NCBI RefSeq assembly: GCF_003339525.1
Contig: NZ_CP031124.1
Location: 2,659,408-2,723,407 of the forward strand
Direction: 5' to 3'
From: Ephemeroptericola cinctiostellae
Lineage (GTDB): Bacteria; Pseudomonadota; Gammaproteobacteria; Burkholderiales; Burkholderiaceae
DNA: 64,000 nucleotides
The translations under genes and the position numbers were made by a program. Numbering within the stretch: the first letter of the stretch is position 1; every line of letters starts with the position of its first letter. The notes under the pieces were generated by a model. The model saw only the letters and a program-made list of their open reading frames with translations. It was not told where the DNA came from and made no database searches. Below are positions 35,921 through 44,780 of this stretch, piece by piece.

Positions 35921-35964
35921 TCACCAAAACCCTCCCCGTGTTTGCATCCGCGCGCCGCTATATT
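35921..35964 (+). promoter_or_regulatory. Candidate phage late promoter element, copy 2
   Basis: The 29-bp repeat 35921-35949 begins TCACCAAAACCCTCCCCGTG and matches 44697-44725 at 27 of 29 positions. TATATT at 35959-35964, 18 bp after the core, could be its -10 box. It precedes the protease-capsid gene at 35999. Confidence 0.55.
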
Positions 35965-35998
35965 CTGCCAGCATCCCTTATTGGTATTGGCTAATCTC

Positions 35999-38575
35999 AT
36001 GCACCCTCAGCACATCAAACTTTCCGACTCGATCCCTCAAGTCATCCGCATGTTGTCCAGCGTGGTGGCGACGCCGTTGGCGCCTGGGCAAAAAACATGG
36101 GTCACCGTGACGCGCACAGGCACGTTTACCGACCCCCGTTATGGCACGTTTGAGATCACCAACGACATGCTGCTCTCGATGGTGCGTAACTTTGACGCAC
36201 GCACTGTGGGCATTGACATTTTTATCGATGTGAGCCACAAGCCCGATGATGGGGCGGCGGCGAAAATCACAAAACTATCGGTGGAGGGCAACCGCCTGCG
36301 TGCGCTGGTCGAGTGGACGGCGTTTGGCGTGTCTGCGATCAAAGAGCGCGGGTTTAGATACCTCTCAGCCGAATACCATGAAAATTATCAAGACAACGAA
36401 GTGGGTGAGACCCACGGCGCGGTCTTGCTTGGCGCGGGCTTGACTGTGCGTCCAGTCATCAAACGCCTTGACCCCGTGACGTTATCGTGCGAATCCGAAG
36501 ACGGCAACATCCCATTAATCGTGCACCCTGAACTGGCACAACGTTTTTTAACGGAAGCGAACAACTCCATGACTATTTTGACTAAATTATTGACGGCCTT
36601 GGCGGCCATGTCTTTGAGCGAGCCTGTGCGCGCTCAATTTAAAACCTTGGCGGAAACACAACTCAAAGGCGTGACCGATGAGTCGGTGGCCAAATCATTG
36701 GCAGGCAATATTGAGGCGGCGGCCAAAGCCCTGGCTGAGGAAACCAAGCCATTGGCCGGATTGGCCGCTGCGGTCGTTGACAAAGCCCCAGAATCTGCGG
36801 CTCCTGTGACCTTGAGCGAGGCACAAATCGGTGAGCTGGTAACCAAAAAATTGAACGAAGCACGCAAAACTGCCGATGACATCGTCGCAGCGGTGGCGGC
36901 TAAAAAAATAGTGCTCAGCGAGACGATCAATGCGGCCGAAGGTCTTGATGATGAGCTCAAAAAAGAATTGAGCACATCAGCCTCCCATTTCATCACGGCG
37001 GACATGTCCGACGATAAAGTGCGCGAATTGGCGCAACATCAAATTGAGCACGGGAATCGTGTGGTTGCAGCTAAAACCTTGTCCAGTATGGGTTATGGCG
37101 CAGCACCTGCAGGCTCTCCGCACATCATGGTGTTGTCCGATGACAGCAAAAAGCTCACCAGCATTTACACCGATCACCTCAAAAAAACCAGCTCGGCGCA
37201 CATGTTGAGCCTTGATGACAAAGCCCCGTTGCATCCGTTTTGTGAGCGAATTTTGGCGGAATATGACCGCATTCACGGCGCGGATTTACAAAAAGAAATC
37301 AAAGTGTTGGCGGGCGCGGCGACGGACATGGCGTCCACCAACTTGCCGTACAGTGTGCAGCGTGAGGTGATCCGTCAGGCCTTGTCAGACCTCAACGTAT
37401 TGGCTTTGGTGCAAACATTGACCGACTTTAACGCGCAGGCCACCACACAAATCCCTTTTGAAACACGCGACATGTCGCAAATGATCAATGATGGCATGGT
37501 GTTCGAGGCTCGCCCGATCCCGTTTGCTGGCGTGTCGCAGGGCATGGAGTCGGTGTGGGTCACGCCGATGAAAATCGCACTGTCGATCACCAACGAAGTC
37601 ATGTTTTTTACCCGCTCATCCGCGCTGAACTGGGATGCGCTGGGTCGCAACATCGAAACCAACGCCCGCATCATGAAAGAATTGGTGCACCGCCGCATTT
37701 GCAACGAGTTGCAACGTGCGAGCGACAGCTATTTGGCGGCCACGGTGAGCAATGAAGCCTTTACGACCCAGTTGACGGGTGCGAAATCGGTCATTAAAAC
37801 CACGGGCTTCCCCGTCGTCCGCCCTTTCCAGCCTCGTGATTTACAAGGCAACGCGCAAGGCGTCGCTGAAAACGCCATCACCGTGGTGCTCAATAGCGTG
37901 ACTGTTTTACCCTACGACGGCTCAGGCACTCAGACAACAGGCACGTACTACCGTGTGGTGTCGTACAACGTGGGCACGTTGCAGTTTGTCAATCAAGCGG
38001 GCGTGCCCGTCACCCCTGCCAACACGGGCACAAATACGATCAGCTACAGCCGCGCGACCAACGTCGCGCTGTGGAACTCAGACTTTAACGCTGCATCAAT
38101 CACGCTGGAGAAAAACCTCAATGGTTTGTTGCGTGCGATTGGTGCACGCAAAGCGATGATGAAAGCACAGCGTTTTGTTGAGCCTGATTATTTGTTGATG
38201 TCACCGACGCTCAACGACACGATCAGCAACGCGGAACAATTTGTCGTGTCGCTCAAACGCGATGGCACGAACACCTCCAGCGTCGGTGATTTGGATGCGG
38301 TCAAATCCATTCCAACATTTGGCACCAACGCCCCCGGCATCGACTTGGGCGATGAGCGCATTTTGATGGGCAAACGCGGCGTGACAGGCTACACCATCGT
38401 CAAGCCGTATGTCTCAGGCGAGTTGATCGAGGCGATCGATCCGACCACAGGCAAGCCTTTGGGTAAAAAAGTGGCTTATGGCGAGGAGTACAACGCCATT
38501 GCAACGCCCAAAGCCGTGCGTGATCGTGCCACGTCGATTGTGGTGTTTAGCCAAACCGCACGCGACGCGATTTAA
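35999..38575 (+). CDS. fused prohead protease (Mu gpI-like), scaffold and major capsid protein
   Basis: One 858-codon frame with three parts. Residues ~20-170 match the Mu gpI-type protease (TFTDPRYGTFEITNDMLLSM, IFIDVSHKPDDGAAAK, FRYLSAEYHEN). Residues ~180-400 are Ala/Lys/Glu-rich and helical, as scaffold proteins are. From ~430 to the end is a capsid-like region (LPYSVQREVIRQALSDLNVL ... LMGKRGVTGYTIVKPYV). In Mu these are separate genes. Proteolysis probably frees the capsid protein. The start at 35999 is chosen over 35906, which lies inside the promoter region. Confidence 0.75.
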   Translation: MHPQHIKLSDSIPQVIRMLSSVVATPLAPGQKTWVTVTRTGTFTDPRYGTFEITNDMLLSMVRNFDARTVGIDIFIDVSHKPDDGAAAKITKLSVEGNRLRALVEWTAFGVSAIKERGFRYLSAEYHENYQDNEVGETHGAVLLGAGLTVRPVIKRLDPVTLSCESEDGNIPLIVHPELAQRFLTEANNSMTILTKLLTALAAMSLSEPVRAQFKTLAETQLKGVTDESVAKSLAGNIEAAAKALAEETKPLAGLAAAVVDKAPESAAPVTLSEAQIGELVTKKLNEARKTADDIVAAVAAKKIVLSETINAAEGLDDELKKELSTSASHFITADMSDDKVRELAQHQIEHGNRVVAAKTLSSMGYGAAPAGSPHIMVLSDDSKKLTSIYTDHLKKTSSAHMLSLDDKAPLHPFCERILAEYDRIHGADLQKEIKVLAGAATDMASTNLPYSVQREVIRQALSDLNVLALVQTLTDFNAQATTQIPFETRDMSQMINDGMVFEARPIPFAGVSQGMESVWVTPMKIALSITNEVMFFTRSSALNWDALGRNIETNARIMKELVHRRICNELQRASDSYLAATVSNEAFTTQLTGAKSVIKTTGFPVVRPFQPRDLQGNAQGVAENAITVVLNSVTVLPYDGSGTQTTGTYYRVVSYNVGTLQFVNQAGVPVTPANTGTNTISYSRATNVALWNSDFNAASITLEKNLNGLLRAIGARKAMMKAQRFVEPDYLLMSPTLNDTISNAEQFVVSLKRDGTNTSSVGDLDAVKSIPTFGTNAPGIDLGDERILMGKRGVTGYTIVKPYVSGELIEAIDPTTGKPLGKKVAYGEEYNAIATPKAVRDRATSIVVFSQTARDAI

Positions 38576-38597
38576 ACGCCAACCAATAACTTAACCC

Positions 38598-38623
38598 CCC
38601 CAGTGCCGCACACCGCACTGGGG
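38598..38623 (+). repeat. Hairpin downstream of the capsid gene
   Basis: CCCCAGTGC (38598-38606) and GCACTGGGG (38615-38623) form a 9-bp stem with an 8-base loop. No T run follows. It may protect the capsid message or reduce read-through to the next genes. Confidence 0.65.
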
Positions 38624-38657
38624 CATGGTGAATACTAAATTAATGGATGACCGACCA

Positions 38658-39065
38658 ATGAACAAAGTTGCTTACCAAAACACAAGCCAAGAGCCGCAAT
38701 ATGTCGGCGGCTTTTTAATCATGCCGGGCGACACGCGCGAGGTGTATGCGCATGACGTGCCAGGCTACACGGCCATTGGCGTGGATCAGTCACAGCCCGT
38801 CGCTCGACACATTGTTGATGTGTTGAGCGATGGTGCTGAGGGTGATGTCCTCGCTGCCATCCCGTCGCTGTGCGACGATGATTTGATTGATTTAGGGGAG
38901 CGCGAACAGGGCGGCGCGGCGCGTAAAAGCGTACTGGGCGCGATCTCTGAAGCGTTGCTGACTCGCGGGCAAGACAAACAAAACCCCAGTGATGAACAAA
39001 AGCCTCCCGTTGAAGATCAAGAGCCTCCCGTTGAAGCCCCTGCCCCCATCAAAGCCAAAAAATGA
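38658..39065 (+). CDS. phage structural-region hypothetical protein with Pro-rich tail
   Basis: 135 residues from the ATG at 38658; upstream in-frame ATGs at 38625 and 38643 are possible, but the first sits directly against the hairpin. YVGGFLIMPGDTREVYAHDV is a compact beta region often seen in small phage proteins near connectors. The C terminus has a short repeat, EDQEPPVE/KPPVED-like, and is likely disordered. Its stop overlaps the next start (ATGA). Confidence 0.6.
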   Translation: MNKVAYQNTSQEPQYVGGFLIMPGDTREVYAHDVPGYTAIGVDQSQPVARHIVDVLSDGAEGDVLAAIPSLCDDDLIDLGEREQGGAARKSVLGAISEALLTRGQDKQNPSDEQKPPVEDQEPPVEAPAPIKAKK

Positions 39066-39676
39066 ACCGCCCTGCACTCCTTGCCCGCCATAAAGCGGCG
39101 CTGCTCGATGCGCAGCGCGGTTTTAAAGAGGACGACACCGATTACGAGCGACACATCGCCACCGCGCTGATCGATCTCAATCAGCGTCGCCCTCGGCATG
39201 CTTGGGCGAGCTTGACATTGGAGCCCAAGCGACGAACGTACCCCTGCCCCTCTGATTTAAAGCATGTATACGCCTGTCACTACGGGCGCGATGAAAAGCA
39301 ACAGCGGGATTGCTGGGATCCGCACTATCCCATTGGGCGATTGCCCGATGTGTCAGTGGGTTGGGATGCGGACCATTGCCGTTTTTTAAATGTGCACCCC
39401 ATCCCATCGGCGATGCTGTTGGGCGTGCTGGGTGCGCAGTGCGATTACGAGTACACCGCCGATCACATCTTGACCGATGAGGTTTGCACGCTGGATGAGT
39501 TTGAGCAAGGGTTGTTGATTTTACGGGCGCAAGCCGAGGCCATGCGCGAGCTGGCAATGCGCAACAGCACTCAGCCTGTGCAGCTGCGTGACGGTTTGAC
39601 GCAAGGGGCGGCCAACGGCACGCCCTCGCACCTGTACTCGGTACTGCTGGCTGAATTTGAGCAAAAGGTGAAGTGA
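39062..39676 (+). CDS. putative head-tail connector (Mu gp36 position)
   Basis: 204 residues, ATGA-coupled on both sides. DYERHIATALIDLNQRRPRH near 27 and the ERTADHILTDE-type helical end are compatible with connector (gp36-like) proteins that bind under the portal. The call is based on gene order; sequence recognition is weak. Confidence 0.5.
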   Translation: MNRPALLARHKAALLDAQRGFKEDDTDYERHIATALIDLNQRRPRHAWASLTLEPKRRTYPCPSDLKHVYACHYGRDEKQQRDCWDPHYPIGRLPDVSVGWDADHCRFLNVHPIPSAMLLGVLGAQCDYEYTADHILTDEVCTLDEFEQGLLILRAQAEAMRELAMRNSTQPVQLRDGLTQGAANGTPSHLYSVLLAEFEQKVK

Positions 39677-40170
39677 TGGACATTCGCGTCGATGTTGATT
39701 CCGTTCGGGTGCGTGAGGCTTTTGCTAAAGCCCCTGCAGCCATGAGCCGCACGTTAGACGGTGCGCTCAATAAGGCCGCCACGTACATGGTGCGCACGGC
39801 TCAAGATGTGGTGCGCAGCAATGGCTCGATTTTTCGATCTTTGCTGGTGCAATCCATGTTTCACCGCACCCCTGAGCCGTTGGTGCGCGAGGTGCGATCA
39901 TCGATGCATTATGCAGCGTATGTTGAGCATGGCACGCGCGCAGGCGGCATGCCGCCCGTCCAAGCTCTGCAAGAGTGGTTGCGCATTCGGCACAGTGTGG
40001 TGGGCAAGGATGCCCACAACCGCGCATTTATGCTGGCCAAACACATCCAAAAAAACGGGACGAAGAAAAAACCGTTTATGCAGCCCGCTTTTGAGCAGAG
40101 CCGCAGCCGTTTGGAATTGATTTTAAAAGACGGTGTGGCGCGCGGCGTTGAATCGGTACTGGGGGCGTAA
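39673..40170 (+). CDS. HK97 gp10-like minor tail / head-tail joining protein
   Basis: 165 residues. The signature SSMHYAAYVEHGTRAGGMPP near 77 and KPFMQPAFEQSRSRLELIL near the end are typical of HK97 gp10-like and Mu gpG-like virion morphogenesis proteins, which help join head and tail. Stop and next start overlap by one base. Confidence 0.75.
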   Translation: MMDIRVDVDSVRVREAFAKAPAAMSRTLDGALNKAATYMVRTAQDVVRSNGSIFRSLLVQSMFHRTPEPLVREVRSSMHYAAYVEHGTRAGGMPPVQALQEWLRIRHSVVGKDAHNRAFMLAKHIQKNGTKKKPFMQPAFEQSRSRLELILKDGVARGVESVLGA

Positions 40171-40790
40171 TGCAAGTTGTCACCGCCGTCATCACCGAGC
40201 TGCGCAAACGCATGAGTCAGGCTTTGCCCCACCGCATTGTGTCCGATGACTACGTGCCATTTGCGGAGCGGGTCGCCAGCGAGCTCAAGCAGGGCGTGAT
40301 TTGTTTTGTCTTGCCCGAGGTCACGATGGTCGATGATTGGGCCGTGCGTGCGCAGCCAACGATTGTTGGCCAAATTGAGGTGCCAACCCGCGATGGCAAA
40401 CCCAGCACGGGCGAGCGGGCTGAGCAACGGCTGGCGGGGGAAATACGGGCATTTTTGCGCAATGCGGGCCCCAACATGCCGCGCATCGACGTCAAAAGCG
40501 TCAAGTACTCAGCACAGCAGGAGCACCCCAACCACTGGTGCATGTTTGAGTGCGAGATCGGCCCCATCAGTGAGGGGCAGCTTTTATTTGCGCTGGATGG
40601 GCGGGCAGCGGGCGATGCGCCCACCGATCTGTACCCCGCCCCATCGAATGCGCGGCCCTTGGCGGGCGTGAGTTTAAACATTGACGTGGCACCGCATGCC
40701 CCGTCAACCGAACATGACCAATGGCTGGACGACAATTACACCACCAGCCAACCTGACATCTTAACCACCGTGGAGTTTACAAATGATTGA
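40170..40790 (+). CDS. putative tail terminator (Mu gp37-like)
   Basis: 206 residues. It lies between the gp10-like protein and the DUF2635 protein, where Mu-type phages have gp37. Predicted mixed alpha/beta, with GEIRAFLRNAGPNMPRIDVK typical of tail-completion proteins. It would cap the tail tube. Overlaps the next gene by 8 bp. Inference from order. Confidence 0.55.
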   Translation: MQVVTAVITELRKRMSQALPHRIVSDDYVPFAERVASELKQGVICFVLPEVTMVDDWAVRAQPTIVGQIEVPTRDGKPSTGERAEQRLAGEIRAFLRNAGPNMPRIDVKSVKYSAQQEHPNHWCMFECEIGPISEGQLLFALDGRAAGDAPTDLYPAPSNARPLAGVSLNIDVAPHAPSTEHDQWLDDNYTTSQPDILTTVEFTND

Positions 40791-41052
40791 ATCACCTGTT
40801 TTGTTAAAAATCAAACCCGCCGCATTGGGCTTGCTTGTACGCCTTGAGGATGGCAGCGGCATGCTGGATGCCTTGGGGCAAGCCGTGCCTGCAACATCGT
40901 ATTACCAACGCCGCCTGATGGATGGCGACGTGGTTGAGCTCACAAAGGATGAGGTCAAGGCCTTGGATGACCGCGCCGCCGCTTTTGAAAAGCCCGCCGT
41001 GACGGCTGATGCATCCGTTGGGCTGGACAGCCCTGACAAAAAGAGCAAATAA
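40783..41052 (+). CDS. DUF2635 protein (Mu gp38-like)
   Basis: 89 residues. LVRLEDGSGMLDALGQAVPATSYYQRRLMDGDV is the short signature of DUF2635, a Mu gp38-like family always found just before the tail sheath gene; here the sheath follows after 95 bp. Role in virion assembly is unknown. Confidence 0.72.
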   Translation: MIESPVLLKIKPAALGLLVRLEDGSGMLDALGQAVPATSYYQRRLMDGDVVELTKDEVKALDDRAAAFEKPAVTADASVGLDSPDKKSK

Positions 41053-41147
41053 CCTCAGCCCATTTAGCCGATCACTGCGAGCAACCAAGCGGTGCGGGTC
41101 AAATGGATTGCCAACATCGACATCACTTTTAAATCAAAGGACACATC

Positions 41148-42626
41148 ATGCCTGATAACATGACCTACATGAGCATCCCCATTGGCCGCACTGGCGGTGT
41201 TTTTATTGAGATTGACCCCACCAAAGCGGTCACGAGCTTGCCACAAATGCAGCGCAAGCTGTTGGTCATCGGCCAGCGATTGGCAGGTGCTCAAGTGCCC
41301 GCATTGACCCCTGACCGTCAACAAAACGGCGAATCAACCGCACAAGCGCACGGCCGTGGATCAACGTTACACGTGATGATGATGGCGATCGACAAAGTAA
41401 AGGCGCCGTACGGTGACATCGACACCTGGGTGGTCGGCGTGGACGACCTCGCGGCGGGTGTTGCGGCATCAGGGACGTTGACGTTTGGCGGTGCCGTGAC
41501 ACGCGCATCCACATTGTCTGTTTACGTGGGGGGCGTTTTGGTGCGTTGCGCTGCATCCGTCGGCGACACAGCGGCTGTGATGGCGAGCAAAATCACCGCT
41601 GCAATCAACTTAAACACCGACTTGCCTGTGGCTGCAACAGTGTCAGGCAACGTGGTGACTGTCACCTGTACAAACAAAGGCGAGGTAGGCAATGGCATGG
41701 AGTTGTCCTATCGGTACTACGAGGAGGATGCTTTGCCCTTAGGCCTCACGCTCGCCTGTGTGTCGCTCGCGGGCGGCTCCGGCAATCCAGACGTGGCCGC
41801 TGCACTGGCTTGCGTGGCCGATGAACAGTTTTATTCGATTGTTTGTCCGTTTACGGACAGCACCAATTTAGCGACGATAGAAGCCGACATGGATGGCCGT
41901 TGGGGCGGCATGGTGCAAAAAGCTGGGCATGTCTTTACGGCACGCGATGGCACGATGGCGGCGCTGACCACGTGGGGCGCAACGCGCAACAGCGTGCACT
42001 GCACTACGTGGGGCTTACGCGGCTCACCGACGTGGCTGCCTGCCCGTTTAGCGGCGTTTGCCGCAACCTGTGAGGTCAGCGGCGCGCGTCATCCCGCCAT
42101 GCCTTTGCGTGCGTTGGAGGTGCCCGGTGTTAAAGCGCCGCGCCCTAAAGATCGATTTAGCCGCGCAGAACGTGAGCTGCTGCTTAGTGATGGGATCAGC
42201 TCGACCATTGCGGACAGTGGCAACAAGGTGATTTTGGAGCGCGTGATCACCAACTACCAAAAAAACACGATGGGTTTTGATGACGAAAGTTTGCTGCGCT
42301 TGGAAACCAAGTGGACGGTGGATTACTATCGCTTTGCTCACCGCCAAAACATCGCATTGAAATTCCCACGTTGCATTTTGGTCGATGATGACACCAACAT
42401 CTCGCCCGACCTGCCCCATGTCAAAGCCTCGATGCTGCAAGCCGAGTGCTATGCGTTGGACAAACGACTCGAATATGTGGGCATCATCGAAAACCCAGCC
42501 AAGAACAAAGAAAAGTACCGCTTTTTGCGCTCCGAGGCTGACAAAGACCGTGTGAATGCGATCTTGCCGCCCAACGTGACCAATCAATTTGTCACCTTTG
42601 CCGCAGCCGTCCAGTACCAGCTGTAA
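41148..42626 (+). CDS. contractile tail sheath protein (Mu gpL family)
   Basis: 492 residues. IPIGRTGGVFIEIDPTKA at the N terminus, a beta insert rich in Ala/Val/Thr (~120-200), and the sheath core with FAATCEVSGARHPAMPLRAL and ERVITNYQKNTMGFDDESLLRLETKW-type C-terminal helices agree with Mu gpL. The sheath shows this phage has a myovirus contractile tail. AAAGGACAC ribosome site. Confidence 0.88.
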   Translation: MPDNMTYMSIPIGRTGGVFIEIDPTKAVTSLPQMQRKLLVIGQRLAGAQVPALTPDRQQNGESTAQAHGRGSTLHVMMMAIDKVKAPYGDIDTWVVGVDDLAAGVAASGTLTFGGAVTRASTLSVYVGGVLVRCAASVGDTAAVMASKITAAINLNTDLPVAATVSGNVVTVTCTNKGEVGNGMELSYRYYEEDALPLGLTLACVSLAGGSGNPDVAAALACVADEQFYSIVCPFTDSTNLATIEADMDGRWGGMVQKAGHVFTARDGTMAALTTWGATRNSVHCTTWGLRGSPTWLPARLAAFAATCEVSGARHPAMPLRALEVPGVKAPRPKDRFSRAERELLLSDGISSTIADSGNKVILERVITNYQKNTMGFDDESLLRLETKWTVDYYRFAHRQNIALKFPRCILVDDDTNISPDLPHVKASMLQAECYALDKRLEYVGIIENPAKNKEKYRFLRSEADKDRVNAILPPNVTNQFVTFAAAVQYQL

Positions 42627-42661
42627 GCGTAAATAAACGTAAGTGCAAACCCAACAAACCT

Positions 42662-42690
42662 GCAGCGTGATGACCAAAAACTCACGCTGC
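42662..42690 (+). repeat. Hairpin between sheath and tube genes
   Basis: GCAGCGTGA (42662-42670) and TCACGCTGC (42682-42690), 9 bp with an 11-base loop. It may balance sheath and tube expression. Confidence 0.6.
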
Positions 42691-42717
42691 CCTGTTAATT
42701 TTTAAATGGAGCCCTCC

Positions 42718-43083
42718 ATGTCCACAACCCCCGCAAAAATGACCGGCATCTGCCACCTCAACGTCAATGGTGCGCGCATGCGCGCCGAAAAAGGCGCAAG
42801 CCTTGAAGTCGGCGGCCCCGTCGGCGAATCCGCCATGAGCACCAGCGGCTTTGAAGGCACGGTCACGAAAGAAATCAAACCCGCTAAAATCTCAGCCACC
42901 CTATTACACTCGGACAAAGACGATGTCAGCGCGATCCAACGTTGGCGCGGCGTCACCGTCACGTTTGAGACCGACAGCAATCAAACGTATCTAATCCAAA
43001 ACGCGGGCACTGTCGGTGATGTTAAGTTTAAAGACGGCAAGATTGATTTTGAGCTTGAGGGCGCACCCGCCGAATTGCTCTGA
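42718..43083 (+). CDS. tail tube protein (Mu gpM family)
   Basis: 121 residues from the ATG at 42718, preceded by TGGAG; an ATG at 42706 is also in frame. GICHLNVNGARMRAEKGASL and GFEGTVTKEIKPAKISATL are strong matches to phage tail tube proteins (Mu gpM). It polymerises inside the sheath. Followed by two hairpins, the second a strong terminator. Confidence 0.85.
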   Translation: MSTTPAKMTGICHLNVNGARMRAEKGASLEVGGPVGESAMSTSGFEGTVTKEIKPAKISATLLHSDKDDVSAIQRWRGVTVTFETDSNQTYLIQNAGTVGDVKFKDGKIDFELEGAPAELL

Positions 43084-43103
43084 TGTCAGCGCGCGTGACA
43101 TCA
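43081..43103 (+). repeat. Hairpin at the tube stop codon
   Basis: TGATGTCA (43081-43088) and TGACATCA (43096-43103) around GCGCGCG; the stop codon lies within the 5' arm. An A run follows. Confidence 0.6.
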
Positions 43104-43141
43104 AAAAACAGTCTGAAACCAATCATCCCCCGCGACAATAC

Positions 43142-43181
43142 AACCCAGATAAATCAACCATTTGATTTATCTGGGTTTTTT
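43142..43181 (+). terminator. Strong terminator after tail tube
   Basis: A perfect 16-bp stem, AACCCAGATAAATCAA (43142-43157) and its complement (43162-43177), loop CCAT, then T residues. It isolates the sheath/tube unit from the accessory cassette that follows. Confidence 0.92.
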
Positions 43182-43231
43182 AACAAAAAAATGCCGCTGA
43201 TAAAAAAACAACACAATATATTTAATTTGTG

Positions 43232-43260
43232 TTTACAAAAAGAATTTACGAGCGTATAAT
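43232..43260 (+). promoter_or_regulatory. Sigma-70 promoter of the accessory cassette
   Basis: -35 TTTACA (43232-43237), 17-bp spacer, -10 TATAAT (43255-43260). This is the best consensus promoter in the prophage and lies 64 bp before the cassette's first ATG. It should be active in the lysogen, independent of late control. Confidence 0.8.
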
Positions 43261-43323
43261 GATTTACATGGAAGCAACAAAGCAACCAACCGCACCTCGG
43301 GGAATCAGGGGTTAGGACAAAAA

Positions 43324-43698
43324 ATGACAAACTTAAACGATACGGTTCTGGCGATCATTGAACAAGCAGAAAAACAAGGCATGACGTGTTTTGGGGTGCG
43401 TGCAATGACTTCTTTCGGCGGCGTTGTGCAAAAAGTTACGGTCGGAGACTGCTTGGATGCAAGCAACGACTGGGATGACGGGATATCAAGCGATGTAAAA
43501 CTAGGTGGCACATGTGCATTGTCTATTAAATACGACGGATTTGAAGTTGATGGTGTCAAGCAAACAATTGAAAAATTAATCAAGCACTATGCAAGCAATG
43601 GCGAGCAAATCGTTTTAGTGGGGGGTATGTTTGTTGACTACGGCAACGACCCTGGCGAAGTGATTGTCGCTGACGCTACAGTTTTGCATGTTTTTTAA
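43324..43698 (+). CDS. accessory cassette protein 1, unknown function
   Basis: 124 residues, acidic and soluble, with a Gly/Val-rich beta pattern ([36 protein letters not shown]). No family recognised. First gene of a three-gene unit with its own sigma-70 promoter and terminator between tail tube and tail chaperone. Its stop precedes the next GTG start by 13 bp. Confidence 0.65.
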   Translation: MTNLNDTVLAIIEQAEKQGMTCFGVRAMTSFGGVVQKVTVGDCLDASNDWDDGISSDVKLGGTCALSIKYDGFEVDGVKQTIEKLIKHYASNGEQIVLVGGMFVDYGNDPGEVIVADATVLHVF

Positions 43699-43711
43699 TT
43701 CAGAGGCTTAC

Positions 43712-44221
43712 GTGGGCAACCCTAAAAAAGACTGGGACAAAGTTGATTGGGCGCTGTCAAATCAACAAATTGCCAAAAAACTGCCCGCCAAAGAGGGGAC
43801 GGTCGCCAAATGGCGGACAAAACTCGGTCACGGCAAAAGCAGGACAACGCCAAGCAAGGAGCGGAGCGACAGGGCTGCGTTGGTCGTTCGCATGCAATCA
43901 AAAGAGATGCGTGATAAAGCAAGAATAAGTCAGCCATTGGCAACTCAAGCGGCAAAAACAAGCCCAAAGTCCGCCAAGGGCGAAAGCAATGTGCACGCAA
44001 AGCACTGGCACATTCTTTCGCCGTCAGGCGATGCGTACGAATTTGAAAACCTACACCACTTTGTCAGGGCAAACCCACATTTATTTAATCAAAAAGATGT
44101 TGAATGGAAACGCACAGGCGGCAAGCGCGGAACGGGCGGAGAGTATTGCAACGTTACGGCGGGGCTATCAAATGTCCGCAATGGCAAATCCAAAAAATGG
44201 AAAGGATGGGGGCTTTTATGA
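43712..44221 (+). CDS. accessory cassette protein 2, HTH plus C-terminal DNA-binding-like domain
   Basis: 169 residues from the GTG at 43712 with AGAGG 5 bp upstream (an ATG at 43688 overlaps the previous gene). The N terminus [20 protein letters not shown] and KWRTKLG form a simple helix-turn-helix. A basic, Ser/Lys-rich linker leads to a C-terminal region with [20 protein letters not shown] and [16 protein letters not shown], resembling small DNA-binding domains seen in phage HNH-type and accessory proteins. Likely binds DNA; target unknown. ATGA overlap with the next gene. Confidence 0.65.
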   Translation: MGNPKKDWDKVDWALSNQQIAKKLPAKEGTVAKWRTKLGHGKSRTTPSKERSDRAALVVRMQSKEMRDKARISQPLATQAAKTSPKSAKGESNVHAKHWHILSPSGDAYEFENLHHFVRANPHLFNQKDVEWKRTGGKRGTGGEYCNVTAGLSNVRNGKSKKWKGWGLL

Positions 44222-44661
44222 CACACCAAAACAGAAACAGAGTCACGGTAAGTACAAACCCAGCAGACATTGATGCAATGCTGATGCAGCGCAAATTTAA
44301 CGGAGATATTAACCTAAAGATTGTCGGCACCGTCACCCGAGGCACTGGCGAAACGGGGCTGCTCGTGCAAAGTACGATTACTAATCAATACTGGCTTTGG
44401 GATGGCGCATACAGCTCGCTCGATGAGCGCAAAGTCAACGCTGCGATGGGCAAAGTCGTGTCTAAAAAACACGGTATGATGGGGCAGCAAAATGCAAAAA
44501 AAGAAAACCCAGCTGATGCAATGTTACGCGTTAGAGTGAGGACGGATGACAAATCAGCTTGGATCGTTGCATCGAAAAAAAAAGGAGGGCTGTCAGCATG
44601 GGTGATTGAGACGCTTAACAAAGCAGCCAAAGAGGATGCCTTAAAAAATCCCCCCCCTTGA
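44218..44661 (+). CDS. accessory cassette protein 3, unknown function
   Basis: 147 residues, coupled to the previous gene through ATGA. Beta-rich first half ([31 protein letters not shown]), basic second half ([20 protein letters not shown]). Not recognised. Ends 11 bp before a strong terminator. Confidence 0.6.
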   Translation: MTHQNRNRVTVSTNPADIDAMLMQRKFNGDINLKIVGTVTRGTGETGLLVQSTITNQYWLWDGAYSSLDERKVNAAMGKVVSKKHGMMGQQNAKKENPADAMLRVRVRTDDKSAWIVASKKKGGLSAWVIETLNKAAKEDALKNPPP

Positions 44662-44671
44662 CAAACAATCC

Positions 44672-44695
44672 AGCCCGCCTTGTGCGGGCTTTTTT
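44672..44695 (+). terminator. Terminator at the end of the second accessory cassette
   Basis: AGCCCGC (44672-44678), loop CTTGT, GCGGGCT (44684-44690), then T residues. One base separates it from the 29-bp repeat at 44697. Confidence 0.88.
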
Positions 44696-44696
44696 G

Positions 44697-44742
44697 TCAC
44701 CAAAACCCTCCCCGTGAATGCATCCCAACGATCACGGATACT
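44697..44742 (+). promoter_or_regulatory. Candidate phage late promoter element, copy 3
   Basis: 29-bp repeat 44697-44725 (27/29 identical to 35921-35949). A GATACT hexamer at 44737-44742 could be a weak -10. It precedes the tail chaperone gene at 44781. Confidence 0.55.
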
Positions 44743-44780
44743 CCATGCTGACCATATTTAAACCACGCGAGGAGCATCCC

